A stretch of DNA of 64,000 nucleotides from Brucella oryzae (GCA_012103035.1 JAAVLL010000002.1:992001-1056000), one strand, 5' to 3'; counted from the first letter of the stretch, positions 44,711 through 56,726 are shown. The notes: a model not told the origin generated them from the letters alone. Translations and numbers: made by a program.

Positions 44711-44739
44711 ATCGGCAAGTCTGTAGAAGACTTGCCGAT
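44711..44739 (+). terminator. Terminator of the iol operon
   Basis: ATCGGCAAGTC (44711-44721) pairs perfectly with GACTTGCCGAT (44729-44739) over 11 bases and is followed by TTTGC, 45 bases after iolB. Confidence 0.8.
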
Positions 44740-44755
44740 TTGCTGGGAGAGTCAA

Positions 44756-45199
44756 TTGAACGAGCGTGTACGCTTCCAGCTTTCGTCCGCAGTCTTTGTC
44801 ATGCTGGCACGCGGACCAGAAATCTGCATGTTGCAGCGGAAGGCAACCGGATGGATGGACGGCTGGTTCAGCATTCCAGCCGGAGGGCTGGAGGCGGGCG
44901 AAACAATCCGGGCAGCAGCGGCACGTGAAGCTTTCGAAGAGACTGGTGTAGTCATAGCACCGGAAGCTCTAAAGCCAGTCCACACCTTGCACAGCTTGAC
45001 GACTGGCAATCAATGGCTTGGTCATTTCTTCCGCGCAGATGAATGGACCGGCACGCCTACCCTATGTGAGCCAGACAAGCATGCCGATCTGCAATGGAGA
45101 CGGCTGGACAATCTGCCGGATAATACGATTCCCTACGTCCGGCAGGCACTCCTCTACGCCGCTGGCAACGAGCCCTATTCAGAATATGGCTGGAATTGA
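44756..45199 (+). CDS. NUDIX hydrolase
   Basis: Intact protein of ~147 residues. The Nudix box is complete: GGLEAGETIRAAAAREAFEETGVV, with the REAFEETG core. It hydrolyses nucleoside diphosphate-X compounds in the family; the exact substrate cannot be told. TTG 44756 follows GGGAG; a TTG at 44732 is an in-frame alternative. It lies between the iol operon and the convergent phosphatase gene. Confidence 0.87.
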   Translation: MNERVRFQLSSAVFVMLARGPEICMLQRKATGWMDGWFSIPAGGLEAGETIRAAAAREAFEETGVVIAPEALKPVHTLHSLTTGNQWLGHFFRADEWTGTPTLCEPDKHADLQWRRLDNLPDNTIPYVRQALLYAAGNEPYSEYGWN

Positions 45200-45224
45200 A
45201 ATTCCGGAAAGATCATATCCTCTT

Positions 45225-46025
45225 CTATAGACGGGCAACCTTCTTGAGATCATCGATCGCACCGGGCCCGGCTACGAAAACTTTGTTGCCCTTGGTGAGC
45301 TTTTCTCCGTCGACAGGGAAAGGATGCGCATAACCGCCCGCTTCACGCACGAGGCAAAAGCCCGCCATGCAATCCCAGGCATGCATATAAGGCTCATAAT
45401 ATCCGACCAGCCTGCCAGCCGCGACATAAGCAATCATCAGCGCGCCGGAACCATTGCGAATAAACGTTCCGCCCGCCTCAAGCAGGTCTTCCACGACTTT
45501 CGCCACGACCTGCGGCGTAACGTAGTTGTTAGCACCAATGCCCGTTACAGAATTGCGGATCGTGCGGCTCGGATCAAGAACCAGCTTCTTGCCATCAAGT
45601 GTAGCGCCCAGGCCTTTGGCCGAGGCATAAAGTTCGTCGAAACACGGGGCCTGGATAACGCCGATGACAGGCTCACCGTCTTTCAGAATGGCAATAGAAA
45701 CACACCAGTTCGGCATGCCATTGACGAAAGGACTGGTGCCATCGATGGGATCCACAACCCAGGTGTAGCCCGAAGTGCCTTCATTCAGCCCGTATTCCTC
45801 TCCCAGAAAGCCGTCCTGAGAAAAGGTTTCCGACACACGGGCACGGATAAGCTGTTCGACGTCCCTGTCCGCAATCGATACCACATCCTGCGGATCACGC
45901 TTGGTCTCGATAATCAGCGTTTCACGCCGCATGAAATAGTTGAGAGCCTTGGCACCCGCCTCGCGCGCGATCTTTTCGGCAAGCGCCAGCCGCGCTTCTA
46001 ATTCCTGTCGGGGATGGGAAGTCAT
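45225..46025 (-). CDS. Inositol monophosphatase family protein
   Basis: Intact 266-residue Mg-dependent phosphatase. Metal-site motifs are [33 protein letters not shown] and [20 protein letters not shown] 46025 is chosen at [27 protein letters not shown]; the open frame continues upstream only because it reads through the end of afuC. It is the last gene of the afuA-afuB-afuC operon and lies next to the inositol cluster. Substrates in this family include inositol-1-phosphate, histidinol phosphate and bisphosphates, so specificity is open. Confidence 0.9.
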   Translation of the reverse strand: MTSHPRQELEARLALAEKIAREAGAKALNYFMRRETLIIETKRDPQDVVSIADRDVEQLIRARVSETFSQDGFLGEEYGLNEGTSGYTWVVDPIDGTSPFVNGMPNWCVSIAILKDGEPVIGVIQAPCFDELYASAKGLGATLDGKKLVLDPSRTIRNSVTGIGANNYVTPQVVAKVVEDLLEAGGTFIRNGSGALMIAYVAAGRLVGYYEPYMHAWDCMAGFCLVREAGGYAHPFPVDGEKLTKGNKVFVAGPGAIDDLKKVARL

Positions 46026-46071
46026 AATGATTTTCCGATGAGAGATAAAGAAAGGCGCGACGTTTCTGCGC

Positions 46072-47128
46072 CTATTGATTGATAATGGCAAGCCCGCGCG
46101 TTTTGAACTCGATAGAGACATCGGTTTGCGGCGGCAGAGCCTCTTCGACCTCCAGATCGACAATGAAAAGCTTGCCGTGTTCGGTCTCAATTTCATACTC
46201 GATATGATCGCCGAGATAGGCCGAATGGGCAACACGACCGGGAAGCCGCCGCCAGCCTTTGGCTGCAAAGTCACCGCATTTGGACGGATCGCAAGCTGCG
46301 CCGGACCCGGCCGGGCGTTGCGCGCGGTAATCCGGTGGGTCAGGCTACCCACACGAATGACAGCTTTGCCTTCGTCTGCTGTCATCACCTCACACGGCAC
46401 AACATTAGCCTCTCCCATGAAATCCGCGATAAAGGCGGAGGCCGGTGTCTCATAGAGATCACGCGGGCTTCCCTTCTGTGCGATATTGCCCTCCTTCATG
46501 ACGATGATTGTGTCGGATACAGCGAGCGCCTCGTCCTGATCGTGCGTGACATATACGGCGGTAAACCCGAGCCGTTGCTGAGCTCGCGAATTTCAGTGCG
46601 CACCCGGCGACGTAGGCGCGCGTCGAGATTCGAAAGTGGCTCGTCCAGAAGCAGAACCTGGGGCTCCAGCACCAGAGCACGGGCCACCGCCACGCGTTGT
46701 TGCTGGCCACCCGACAGTTCTGCCGGAAGGCGATGCCCCATTCCTGCGAGACCGACGAGCTTCAACCCCTCTTCCGCACGTTCGCGCGCTTCCGCTTTTC
46801 AAGCCCGAAGATTCCAGACCGTAAGCCACATTGTCCAGCGAACTCATATGCGGAAAGAGCGCATAAGACTGAAAGACCATCGACACATCGCGCTCATTGG
46901 CTGGCAGATTGGTCACGTCCTTGCCGCCAATCAGGATGCGGCCCGACGTCGGGTGTTCAAGCCCGCCAACAACCGCAATGTCGTCGTCTTGCCGCAACCG
47001 GACGGTCCAAGGAGCGTCACCAGAGTTCCCGGCTCGACAGTCAGGGATAGATCGGGCAAGGCGGTGAAGTTACCAAATTTCTTGGTGACATTTTCGAATG
47101 TAACGGAGCCGGGACGGATCGCAGTCAT
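46072..47128 (-). CDS. afuC: AfuC-type ABC transporter ATP-binding protein, frame-broken
   Basis: ATPase of ~355 residues. Walker [28 protein letters not shown] block, signature [15 protein letters not shown], Walker [16 protein letters not shown] and switch [10 protein letters not shown] are visible, followed by a TOBE region. Breaks are near 46975, 46795, 46575 and 46235. Its ATG overlaps the afuB stop by ATGA (47125-47128), so the two are coupled. The stop is TAG at 46072-46074. Confidence 0.88.
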
Positions 47129-49344
47129 GCGGTTTTCTCCTGACGAACAGTGTTAACGGGAGGGACTGCGGCAACGCGGTTCTCGCGCCTAAGTTTGCGT
47201 TCACCCACGAGAAGCTGAAAGCCTGTAATGACCACGATCATCACCACGATCAGCATTGAGGAATACGCAATCGCGACACCGAACTCCCCGTTTTCAACGA
47301 GGCCAACGATATAGGATGTCGCCATGTTGTATTGGGCAGAAACGAGGAAAATGACCGCGCTAATGGATGTAATGGCGCGCACGAAGGAATAGACCAGTGC
47401 AGCTGTGATTGCTGGACGCAGCAGTGGCAGAATGATCTTTCGGATCGTGCGGAAACTGTTTGCCCGCAGCGTCAGGGAAGCTTCATCGAGACTCTTGTCG
47501 AGCTGGCTCATGGCGGCGATCCCGCCGCGTACGCCAACCGGCATGTTGCGGAAGACGAAACATGCAATCAGGATCAATGCAGTACCGGTCATTTCAAGCG
47601 GTGGCAGATTGAAAGCCATAATGTAGCTGACGCCGATAACAGTACCCGGAATGGCGAAGCTCAACATCAAGGCAAATTCGAATATATTTCGCCCCACGAA
47701 ACGCTGGCGAACGATCAGATAGGCCGTTAGCAAACCGACTGCCGCAGTCAGCGGTGCCGAGAGCAGCGAAATTTCCATGGTCGTCCAGAACGAATTCCAA
47801 GCTACACCGGTCCACCCGATACCGTTTTCGGTCAATTGATAGAAAACGCGCGCGCGTAGTGTTCAATGGTCAGTGTATTGTCGAGCCCCATTGCCGTACG
47901 AAGCCGCCGATAAGGATCATAGCATATACAACGACAGTGAAAATCATCCACGGAATGACAAGAGCATAAACGCCGATCTTTAGCCCGCGCGGCAACCCGG
48001 CATGCATGCCGGAATCGCCCTGCCGGTCACCGTCGCGAAATTCTTGCCCGAGAGCCAGACGCGCTGGATAAGAAATGCGGTCAATGTAAAGCAGAGTAGC
48101 ACGATGGCGAGAACCGCCGCGCGGGATGGATCGTTCTGCGCGCCCACCACGGCGAAGAATATTTCGGTCGAAAGTACGCCATTGCTGCCCCGAGTACCAT
48201 CGGATTGCCAAAATCTGCCATGCTTTCGATGAATGCGATGAGGAATGCATTGGCAAGCCCGGAGCCATCAGTGGTAGTGAAACCCTGCGAAAAGTACGCC
48301 AGCGATCGGCGCGCAAGGTTTGCGACGCCTCTTCCATAGACGGCGACACACCTTCTACAACACCGATAAGCACGAGGAAGGAAATCGGCGTGAAAGACAG
48401 GACCTGTGCGATCCAAATGCCGATGAGGCCATAAAGCCACCGGCCGGGCTCGACACCAAATATATTGGAGATCTGCTCCGTCACTACACCTGCGCGACCA
48501 AAAGCAATGTCAATGCAAGGCCGACAACGAAAGGCGGTGTGATGATCGGCAATATGGTGAGAAGCCGGAGACCTTTCTTGAAAGGGAAGCCTGTACGGGT
48601 CGCAACAAGTGCAAAGGCAAGACCCATTACCGTGGATCCCGTTGCTGTCATCAGCGCCAGCCACAATGTGCGCCACGCGACACCACATCGCCCCTCATCG
48701 ATAACGCAGGCCAGACTCCAGATGGAGGAATTCTGAATGTTCCCTATGAAACCATCAGGCTTGAATGAGCCGTCGAAATCCTGCACCGATCCGGCAAACA
48801 TGCTGATAACAGGATAGAAGACGAATACAGCAACCAATGCGACAAGCAGGGTAATGGAAGAGACGACGAATGCGTCTCCCTTCATTACGCCGCGTTCTGC
48901 GAGACCAAACGAGAAAATCAGCAGAAAGCAGAAGCCCGTCAGGATTGCTCCGGCACCGAAGGCCGGCTGGCCATCAGAAAGTGCACCGAACAGGTTTTCA
49001 CTGATTGTCCAGTTCCAGCCGGAAAAGCCGATGGCCAAGCCTTGCAGCGCCAGGAAAATCACGCCAAGAAGGCTCGCCCATATCAAAACGCTGCTCCGAC
49101 GTTCAACAGGCAATAGGAAGCGGGCGGCAGCACAAAGCAGCATGAACACAGCGACAGCGCCAAGCCAAGGGCGCCCGAAGAAGATGATCTGCCACAGGCC
49201 GGGTGCCGTCGCACCATCGCCGAACATTCCGTCTAGCCAGACGAAACTCAGAAAGCCGTCTTCTATGCGATACCACGGCAACAAGACAAATGCCGCGAAC
49301 GCCAGCGCCAGAACGATATCCAGTCTGCGATTATGCTGTTTCAT
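47125..49344 (-). CDS. afuB: AfuB-type fused ABC transporter permease, frame-broken
   Basis: Large inner-membrane protein of ~740 residues with two permease halves, preceded by ~5 extra N-terminal helices ([20 protein letters not shown] and following). The first half contains [20 protein letters not shown] and an EAA loop in [25 protein letters not shown]; the second has [20 protein letters not shown] and [25 protein letters not shown]. This size and layout match AfuB. Breaks lie near 48497, 48280, 48150, 47990 and 47850. Confidence 0.85.
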
Positions 49345-49386
49345 GGATGTCTGCGTCCCTCCAGATCAGGATTTCTGAGGAATGAC

Positions 49387-49401
49387 TGGGGCTTCGGCCC
49401 T
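49387..49401 (-). terminator. Short hairpin between afuA and afuB
   Basis: On the plus strand GGGGC-TTCG-GCCCT forms a compact stem; the minus-strand transcript has AGGGC-CGAA-GCCCC with one G-U pair. It lies in the 150-base gap after afuA. Confidence 0.5.
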
Positions 49402-49496
49402 GCATATTTCAGCAATGCCATGACCTTGTTCCACCATTCGGGACAGCTGCGTCGAACAACGTGAGCGACGCACCCGAATTTCAAGCCAATGACAGA

Positions 49497-50519
49497 TCAG
49501 TTGGCGTGCGCGCCGATTTCCTTATCCCAGCGCTCGAGCAATTCCTTGCGCTTCGCTGGCTCGCCATAGGTCTTGAAATCGTAATCAATAAGCTTGATAT
49601 CCTCGAAGCGCGGGGATTCCTCTGGAACCTCAGCTGATTTGTTCGAAGGCAACTGGAAGGATTTCGCATCTTTCATATGCGACTGCACTTCTGCCGTCAG
49701 CGCCCAGTCATACCACTTCTTGGCGTTCTCGAGATTCTTGGCGCCCTTGATGATCGACATGGAGCCGATCTCGTAGCCAGTGCCTTCACATGGAGCGACC
49801 GATTTGATTGGGAAGCCCTCTGCCGTCATCGACACCGCATCATGCATGAAGACAATACCGATACCCGTTTCACCACGCGCCGCAGATTTGACGGGAGCCG
49901 AGCCGGATTTGGTGTACTGCGATACATTATCGTTGAGCTTCTTCAGATAATCATAGGCTTTTTCCTCGCCCATGATCTGCACCAGAGTCGCCAGCGCTGT
50001 ATAGGCAGTACCGGAAGAGTTCGGATTGGCCATCTGGATTTCGCCCTTATAAGACGCATCGAGCAGATCGGCCCAGCATTTCGGCTCTTTCAGGTTCTTC
50101 TTGGCAAGAATATCGGTGTTGTAACCCCAACCGAGCGCACCGGCGTAAACACCAACCGTACGAAAGCCAGAGCTTTCGGCCTGCTTCTTGGCCCAATCAT
50201 TCAACTGGTCGAGCATCGGGGATTTGTATTCGAGCGTCAGCCCCTCAGCCGCGGCCTGAAGATGTGGATCACCTGTGCCGGCCCACCAGATATCTGTCTT
50301 CGGATTGCGCGCTTCGGCCCGTACCTTGGCATAGGTTTCGCCCGAAGAAAGTCGCACCATGTTGACCTTGATGCCGGTATCCTTCTCGAACATGTTCTTC
50401 ATCTGCTCACAGATGACTACGTCCGCGGAACAGATGAGATTGAGATTACCTGCGGCCTGCGCAGAAAAAGCAAATGAAGATACGCCCGCGGCCAGCGCAA
50501 TCAGAAATGCCGAACGCAT
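49497..50519 (-). CDS. afuA: AfuA-type ABC transporter substrate-binding protein
   Basis: Intact 340-residue periplasmic protein. Signal peptide MRSAFLIALAAGVSSFAFSAQA. The mature start NLNLICSADVVICEQMKNMF and GDPHLQAAAEGL match the AfuA/FutA-like family. AfuA of Actinobacillus was first called an iron protein and later shown to bind hexose and heptose phosphates. Here the partner gene is a monophosphatase, which fits a phosphorylated ligand better than iron. ATG 50519 follows GGGAGG. First gene of the afuA-afuB-afuC-phosphatase operon. Confidence 0.88.
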   Translation of the reverse strand: MRSAFLIALAAGVSSFAFSAQAAGNLNLICSADVVICEQMKNMFEKDTGIKVNMVRLSSGETYAKVRAEARNPKTDIWWAGTGDPHLQAAAEGLTLEYKSPMLDQLNDWAKKQAESSGFRTVGVYAGALGWGYNTDILAKKNLKEPKCWADLLDASYKGEIQMANPNSSGTAYTALATLVQIMGEEKAYDYLKKLNDNVSQYTKSGSAPVKSAARGETGIGIVFMHDAVSMTAEGFPIKSVAPCEGTGYEIGSMSIIKGAKNLENAKKWYDWALTAEVQSHMKDAKSFQLPSNKSAEVPEESPRFEDIKLIDYDFKTYGEPAKRKELLERWDKEIGAHAN

Positions 50520-50699
50520 TGTTTTCCTCCCTTTATACGACGCCTCCACGCCGACGCTTTTGCAAGCGTGTGCACAGTCTTTGCCTTTTATGAAAGCCTG
50601 TCAATGCCTTTGTAAATTTTATTCTGAAATTACAAAAATAATTCAATCATTCTGTTTTTGGTTATCAGTTGCACAGCCATGCAAGCTTTATCGACAAAA

Positions 50700-50873
50700 G
50701 GCGGCCAAAGCCGCCCCAGGCTACTGACAAACCTCCGGCAGGGTCAAAATGACCTCAGATTCACGGAACGTCCCAGATTCAGAACGTGAACAAATCGGAA
50801 TCAAAACCCCTCGTTTTTGACTGCTTCCAAAAATCGAGGGGTTTGTAATCAATCTGAGGCGGCCAAAGCCGCC
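50700..50873. repeat. Hairpin-rich intergenic segment with duplicated GGCGGCCAAAGCCGCC
   Basis: Between putA and afuA (both minus strand). GGCGGCCAAAGCCGCC occurs at 50700-50715 and again at 50858-50873. Between them AAACCCCTCG (50804-50813) pairs with CGAGGGGTTT (50835-50844), and TTTTTG/CAAAAA extends the stem to 16 base pairs with one bulge. CCTCAGATT (50753-50761) is the inverse of AATCTGAGG (50851-50859). The hairpins follow the putA stop and probably include its terminators. Confidence 0.8.
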
Positions 50874-50902
50874 CTTCTCATTGTTTTCTATTTCACTTTC
50901 GA

Positions 50903-53900
50903 TCAGCCGATGGCCATCAGGCTAGCATTGCCACCGGCAGCAGTCGTATTAATGGAGGTCGAAACTTCTTCCAACAGCCAGTTGAGACAATAGGCGTCCG
51001 GGTTGCTTGCCAATTCTTCCGTGGGAGCAGCCTGTGTCAGGACCAACGGTCCGGGAAGCGTTGCAAGCTTCTTGTTGATCTCAACGATGCGTTCAACATC
51101 TCCTTCGACCAGCGCACCAGCAAACGGTGCATCGGATTCCCAGTTATTCGTCCAGATTGTGCGCGCTGCCACCGAAGTGGGAATATCTTTCAGCACATCC
51201 CGCAATCCCGAAGCTTCATCGATGTAAGCAGTATTGCCCGTGGCTAGTGCGGCAGTCATCTGTCGATAAAGGCCTGTTTCCGTCTGCGGAACCAGCAGGA
51301 TGTTTCCGCGCGGATGCAACGCATAAAGATTGCGCTCGCCGACCGGGCCCGGCAGTTCAAGATCAAGGCCGAGGGCCGAAGCACTGCCGGTATCACGTGC
51401 AGCTTGCGCCAGATCGTTCATCCCGCGTTGGCCAAGCCATTTGGCAAAATCCTTGAGCGCTGGATCGGTGTGAACCGAGCTATGGCGCGGCGGGATCGGC
51501 GCTGTATCGACCAGTCGTCCGAGATAAAGTGGGCCCCTGCCTTCGGACCGGTACCGGACAGGCCACGACCGCCAAATGGTTGCACGCCGACAATCGCACC
51601 GATGACGTTGCGGTTGATATAGACGTTACCGACGCGAATACGGTCGGCGACATTGGCGATGGTTTCGTCAAGACGCGTATGCAGACCGAAGGTCAGGCCA
51701 TAGCCCGTCGCGTTGATATCGTCGATCAGGCGCTCCATGTCGTCGCGCTTGTAACGGACCACATGCAGAACCGGGCCAAAGACTTCCCGCTTCCAGATCG
51801 CGCAGCGAATTGATTTCAACGATGGTTGGTGCAACGAAAGTTCCGTTCTCCGTTTCAGAACCGAGCGGAAGCTGTTCCACCTTGCGACCGAGATCACGCA
51901 TTCCCTGAACGTGCTTTTCAATGATATTCTTGGCTTCATCGGTGATAACTGGACCGATATCGACCTTCAGCTTGTCGGTGCGACCAATGGTCAGTTCTTT
52001 CAGGGCACCCTTGAGCATCGCCAGGATACGGTCTGCGACATCTTCCTGCAGGCAGAGAACCCGCAGTGCTGAACAACGCTGACCAGCACTATCGAATGCG
52101 GATGCAATTACGTCAAACACGACCTGTTCAGCCAGCGCGGATGAATCCACTATCATTGCATTCTGACCGCCCGTCTCAGCGATCAGCGGGATCGGCTTGC
52201 CATTCGGCAGCAGACGTGAGGCAAGCTGGGCCTGAATGAGACGGGCAACTTCGGTCGAGCCGGTGAACATCACACCACAGGTTTCCGGCGCTGCAACCAG
52301 TGCCGCTCCGATCCGACCATCACCCGGAAGAAGCTGCAGCGCATCGGCCGGAATGCCAGCCTCATGCAGGATACGAACACCTTGCGCTGCAATAAGCGGG
52401 GTCTCTTCGGCAGGCTTTGCCAAGACCGGATTACCAGCCACAAGTGCTGCGGCAATCTGGCCGGTAAAGATCGCCAACGGAAAGTTCCACGGGCTGATGC
52501 AGACCACGGGTCCCAGCGCCTGGTGACCAACGCCCAACGTGCGACGAGTCTGCTCTGCATAATAACGCAGGAAATCTATGGCTTCGCGTACTTCTGCAAT
52601 CGCGTTCGGCATGGATTTACCAGCTTCACGCATGATGAGGCCGAGCAGAACCGGCATATCGCACTGCATGATATCCGCTGCGCGCTCAAGACAAGCCGCA
52701 CGTTCGGCTGGCGCAACTGCAGACCAGCTTGCCGTGGCCTTCTGTGCCGCCTTCATGGCTTTCGCTAAGCCAGCTTCGGCGATCTCCGTCACCGTACCGA
52801 CAACATCGTTCCGGTCTCCAGGGTTGAGAACCGAGCGGCTGGTTCCCTTAACCTTGGCTCCGACAACCTGAGGTTCCGATGTCCACACGCGGCTGGCACT
52901 GTCCTTCAAAATCGTGCTGAGTTCAGCGAGCGTGACTTCATTCGACAGGTCGAAACCGTCAGAGTTCTTGCGAGCGCCATAGAGATTTTCCGGCAGGGCA
53001 ATCTGGTCATGGCGCGCACCGACGACAGCCATTGAGCGAACGACTTCTACCGGGTCGGCGATCAGTTCATCGACGGAAACACTTTCGTCGCCGATGCGAT
53101 TGACGAAGGACGAGTTCGCGCCATTCTCGAGAAGTCGGCGAACAAGGTAGGCGAGAAGCGTTTCATGTGTGCCGACCGGCGCATAAATACGAGCTGGACG
53201 GCCAAGTTTTTCAGCACCGACAACTTCATCATAAAGCGGTTCACCCATGCCATGCAGGCACTGGAACTCGAACTTTCCGGTTTTGAAATCCGGACCAGCC
53301 AGATGATAGATTGTGGCCAGCGTCTGAGCATTGTGCGTTGCGAATTGCGGGAAAACGGCATCTGTTGCCGCAAGGAGCTTGCGTGCACATGCAATGTAGG
53401 AAACGTCAGTATGTACCTTGCGGGTATAAACCGGAAAGTCTTCCAGACCGTCAACCTGTGCGCGCTTGATTTCGGCGTCCCAATAGGCGCCTTTCACCAG
53501 ACGAACCATGACGCGGCGCTTGTTCTGACGGGCCAGGTCGATGATGAAATCAAGTACGAACGGGCAACGCTTGCCATAGGCCTGCACCACGAAGCCGATG
53601 CCTTCCCAATCTGCCAGATCCGGATCTTCGATCAGGCTTTGCAGCAGATCAAGCGACAGCTCAGACGGTCAGCTTCCTCGGCATCGATGTTCAGGCCGAT
53701 ATTATAGGACTTGGCGATAGCAGCGAGGGCCTTCACCTTCGGCAACAACTCTCCCATGACGCGTTCACTCTGCGAACGGACATAGCGCGGATGCAAAGCG
53801 GACAACTTGATGGAAATGCCGGGACCGTCATAGATGCCGCGACCGGCGGAGGCGCGACCAATGGCGTGAATGGCAGTTTCGTAATCCTTGTAATAACGCT

Positions 53901-54585
53901 CAGCGTCGGCAGCGGTGGTCGCAGCCTCACCCAGCATATCGTAGGAATAGCGGAAGCCACGTTCTTCCAGCAGCTTGGCGCGCTTCAGCGCTTCATCGAT
54001 GGTTTCTCCGGTGACAAACTGCTCACCCATCATCCGCATGGCCATGTCGACACCGCGACGAATGACGGGTTCACCGCAACGGGCGATCAGGCGTGTCAGG
54101 GCAGCCGACAGACCGCGATCATTGACCGTATTTGTCAGCTTGCCCGTGACGACAAGTCCCCAGGTCGCAGCATTGACGAAGAGCGAGCGCCCGCCGCCGA
54201 TGTGAGACTTCCAGTCACCATTCGAAATCTTGTCCCGGATGAGCGCGTCTCGCGTCGCCATGTCTGGAATGCGCAGCAGCGCCTCGGCAAGGCACATAAG
54301 CGCCACACCTTCCTGGCTCGACAGCGAATATTCATGCACTAGGCCTTCGACGCCCGTCCCCTTATGCTTGGCACGCAGCGCTTCAATCAGCTTGCGAGCA
54401 GTGGAGCGGATTTGCTTCGCCGTTTCTTCCGGCAGAGCGGCCTGCGCCGCCAACGCCGAAACGCATTCGGTCTCCGGGCGGCGATAAGCGACGGTAATCG
54501 CCTGCCTCAACGCGCTCTGCTCGCGGATCGGCGGTGCAAAATTCTGGAAAACCGGATTGACGGGAGCGGATAGGGTATCGGTCAT
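50903..54585 (-). CDS. putA: Bifunctional proline dehydrogenase / glutamate-semialdehyde dehydrogenase PutA, frame-broken
   Basis: Two-step oxidation of proline to glutamate, ~1,227 residues. The FAD-binding PRODH barrel includes [37 protein letters not shown] and [14 protein letters not shown]. The aldehyde dehydrogenase domain has [22 protein letters not shown], the general-base Glu in [14 protein letters not shown] and the nucleophile in [14 protein letters not shown]. The C-terminal ~180 residues are the extra domain of long PutA. It lacks an N-terminal ribbon-helix-helix, which fits control by the divergent Lrp-type gene. Breaks are near 53668, 51795 and 51425. Confidence 0.95.
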
Positions 54586-54746
54586 GATTTAATGCTCGCA
54601 AGTAATAACAACCTAGAGCGTTTGTGCTCAGTTTAGCTCTGCTTTATGTGGGAGCACACTACCATTTGTACAGATTGCGTTCTGCCTTGTTTCACGCCAT
54701 ATGAGGGAATATCGATCTTATTATCAGCTAAAAATAGGCTAAACGG

Positions 54747-55237
54747 ATGCGCAAGATAGATTCTGTGGACGATTTGGATCAGTTCGACAGGCGTATTTTG
54801 GAAGTACTGAGCGAAGACGGACGCATTTCCGTAACAGAACTCTCTAAAAAGTCGGCCTTTCCAAGACTCCATGTCAGGCGAGGCTGAAAAGACTGGTCAA
54901 TGAAGGTTATATTGTCGGTTTCGCGCCGCCATTGATCCCGAAACTCGGCCTTGATCATATCGCCTTTACGACGGTCAAGCTATCCGACACACGTGAAGCC
55001 GCGCTTGAAGCCTTCAACATGGCCGTGCGCAAGATACGTGAAGTCGAAGAGTGCCACATGATCGCAAGCTCCTTCGACTATCTTCTGAAAGTACGAACGC
55101 CCAACATCCGGCGTTACCGCGAGGTGCTGGGCGAAAAGATTTCGAGCCTGCCCAATGTGGCAAGCACCTCCACTTTTGTTGTGATGGAGTCGGTCAAGGA
55201 CAACCGTCCGGTAAGGGTATATCCGGGCGCCCTGTAA
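54747..55237 (+). CDS. putR: Lrp/AsnC-family regulator of putA (PutR), frame-broken
   Basis: Transcription regulator of ~164 residues divergent from putA. The helix-turn-helix reads DGRISVTELSKKVGLSKTPCQARLKRLVNEGYIVGF once one A is restored near 54850. The C-terminal RAM domain is intact (VEECHMIASSFDYLLKVR). A second break near 54930 restores AAIDPEKLGLDHIAF. In Agrobacterium and related genera PutR activates putA in response to proline; the arrangement here is the same. Confidence 0.9.
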
Positions 55238-55244
55238 TTTTCAG

Positions 55245-56726
55245 TTATAATGGCTCACCTGCCAGATAACGCTCGAGCGTTTTGACAGTCCCATCCTGCC
55301 AGATGCGCAAAAGCGCGGATGAAAAAGCCGCCACATAAGCTGGATTTGAAGCAAGCGAACCAAAGATATCATCCATCGCGAGCCATGCCGCCGGATTGCT
55401 TTTGCAAGAGCCGCCTGCTTGGTCAGGCGATCCCATGACGGATCGTTCGGTTCAATAATCGAGCCGCTATCGCTCGTACCGTAGCAGTAGCGGCACCAGA
55501 ACGCGGAAACGAGCGCCAGCCCTGTCACGGATTTGCCTTTTGCTACCCGATCAGAAGCAGTTGGCAGAATGAATTTCGGCTGACGGTTGGAACCATCAAG
55601 ACACAGGCGACGGATCGTATCGCCGATGCTTGGATTGGCGAAACGTTCGTCAATGAGGATACGATAGTCTTCGAGATTGGTATCCGGTACCGGTGGCACT
55701 TCTGGAATGATCTCATCTTTGGTAAGTTTTTCCAGATAGCGCCGGATCAGCGAATGCTCCATCGCTTCATGCACGAAATGTATGTCGAGCAATCCGCCGG
55801 GATAGGCAATGGCCGCGTGACCGCCATTCAGAATGCGGATTTTCATCAGTTCATAAGCAGCAACCTGATCAGTGAACGTGACACCGACTTTTCCAATGCA
55901 GGACGCCCAGTGGGGAAATTGTCCTCCATCACCCATTGCTTGAACACTTCACAGAAAACCGGCCACCCGTCTTCAACCCCGAAATCCTTCGCAGCGATTT
56001 CACGCTCGCGCGCGCCGGTGGCGGGCGTGATGCGATCCACCATCGAATTCGGGAAAGCGACATTGGCGGAAATCCAGTCGGCAAAGGTCGGGTCGCTCAG
56101 CTTGCAAGCCCCGTCACGGCGTCTTCCGTCACATGCCCGTTACCCGGAATGTTATCACAGGACATGACCGTGAAAGGCTGAACGCCTGCCGCCTTACGCA
56201 GTTTCAGCGCCTGCACGATCAGGCCGAACACGGTCTTGGGACGGTCTGGATGCGCGGCATCCGCTACAATATCCGGATGGGCAGGATCGAAAGTCTGGCT
56301 CGCCGGATCGATATAATAGCCGCCCTCGGTGATGGTCATCGAAACGATGCGCGTATCCGCTGATGTGAGATAAGCCATCAGGACCTTGCGCCCTTCCTCT
56401 GTCGAAATGGTCACATAATCGACCATCGACGCGGTGATGCGCGCGCCCGCATGATCGGCCTCCTGTTCCACAACAGTCGTCAGCCAGTCCTGTGCCTTGA
56501 GCGTATCACGCATGGCATCATCGCTCGCGCGCACGCCAGCACCCACCAGCGCCCAGTCATGCCCCTCGCCGCTCGCGAACAGATCGTCCAGATAGACCGC
56601 CTGATGCGCGCGGTGAAAATTGCCGACGCCAAAATGCACGATACCTGGCTTCAGCCCAGCAGGGTCGTAGCCGGGCTTGTGCACCTTATCGAAACTTTGA
56701 AGCGTTGCGCGCGATAGCTTGGTCAT
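55245..56726 (-). CDS. mtlK: Mannitol 2-dehydrogenase (polyol dehydrogenase, UxuB/MtlK family), frame-broken
   Basis: NAD-dependent oxidation of mannitol to fructose; long-chain secondary alcohol dehydrogenase of ~493 residues. Motifs are IVHFGVGNFHRAHQAVYLDDL (nucleotide site), TITEGGYY, VMSCDNIPGNGHV, FPNSMVDRITPAT and the catalytic Lys-Asn-His region in ELMKIRILNGGHAAIAYPGGL. Breaks lie near 56100, 55865 and 55400. Last gene of the polyol operon. Confidence 0.92.

Noticed and set aside
49497..50519. Calling afuA a ferric iron binding protein outright
   Set aside because: The family name comes from early work; the linked monophosphatase and the sugar-phosphate ligand of a characterised member make iron uncertain.
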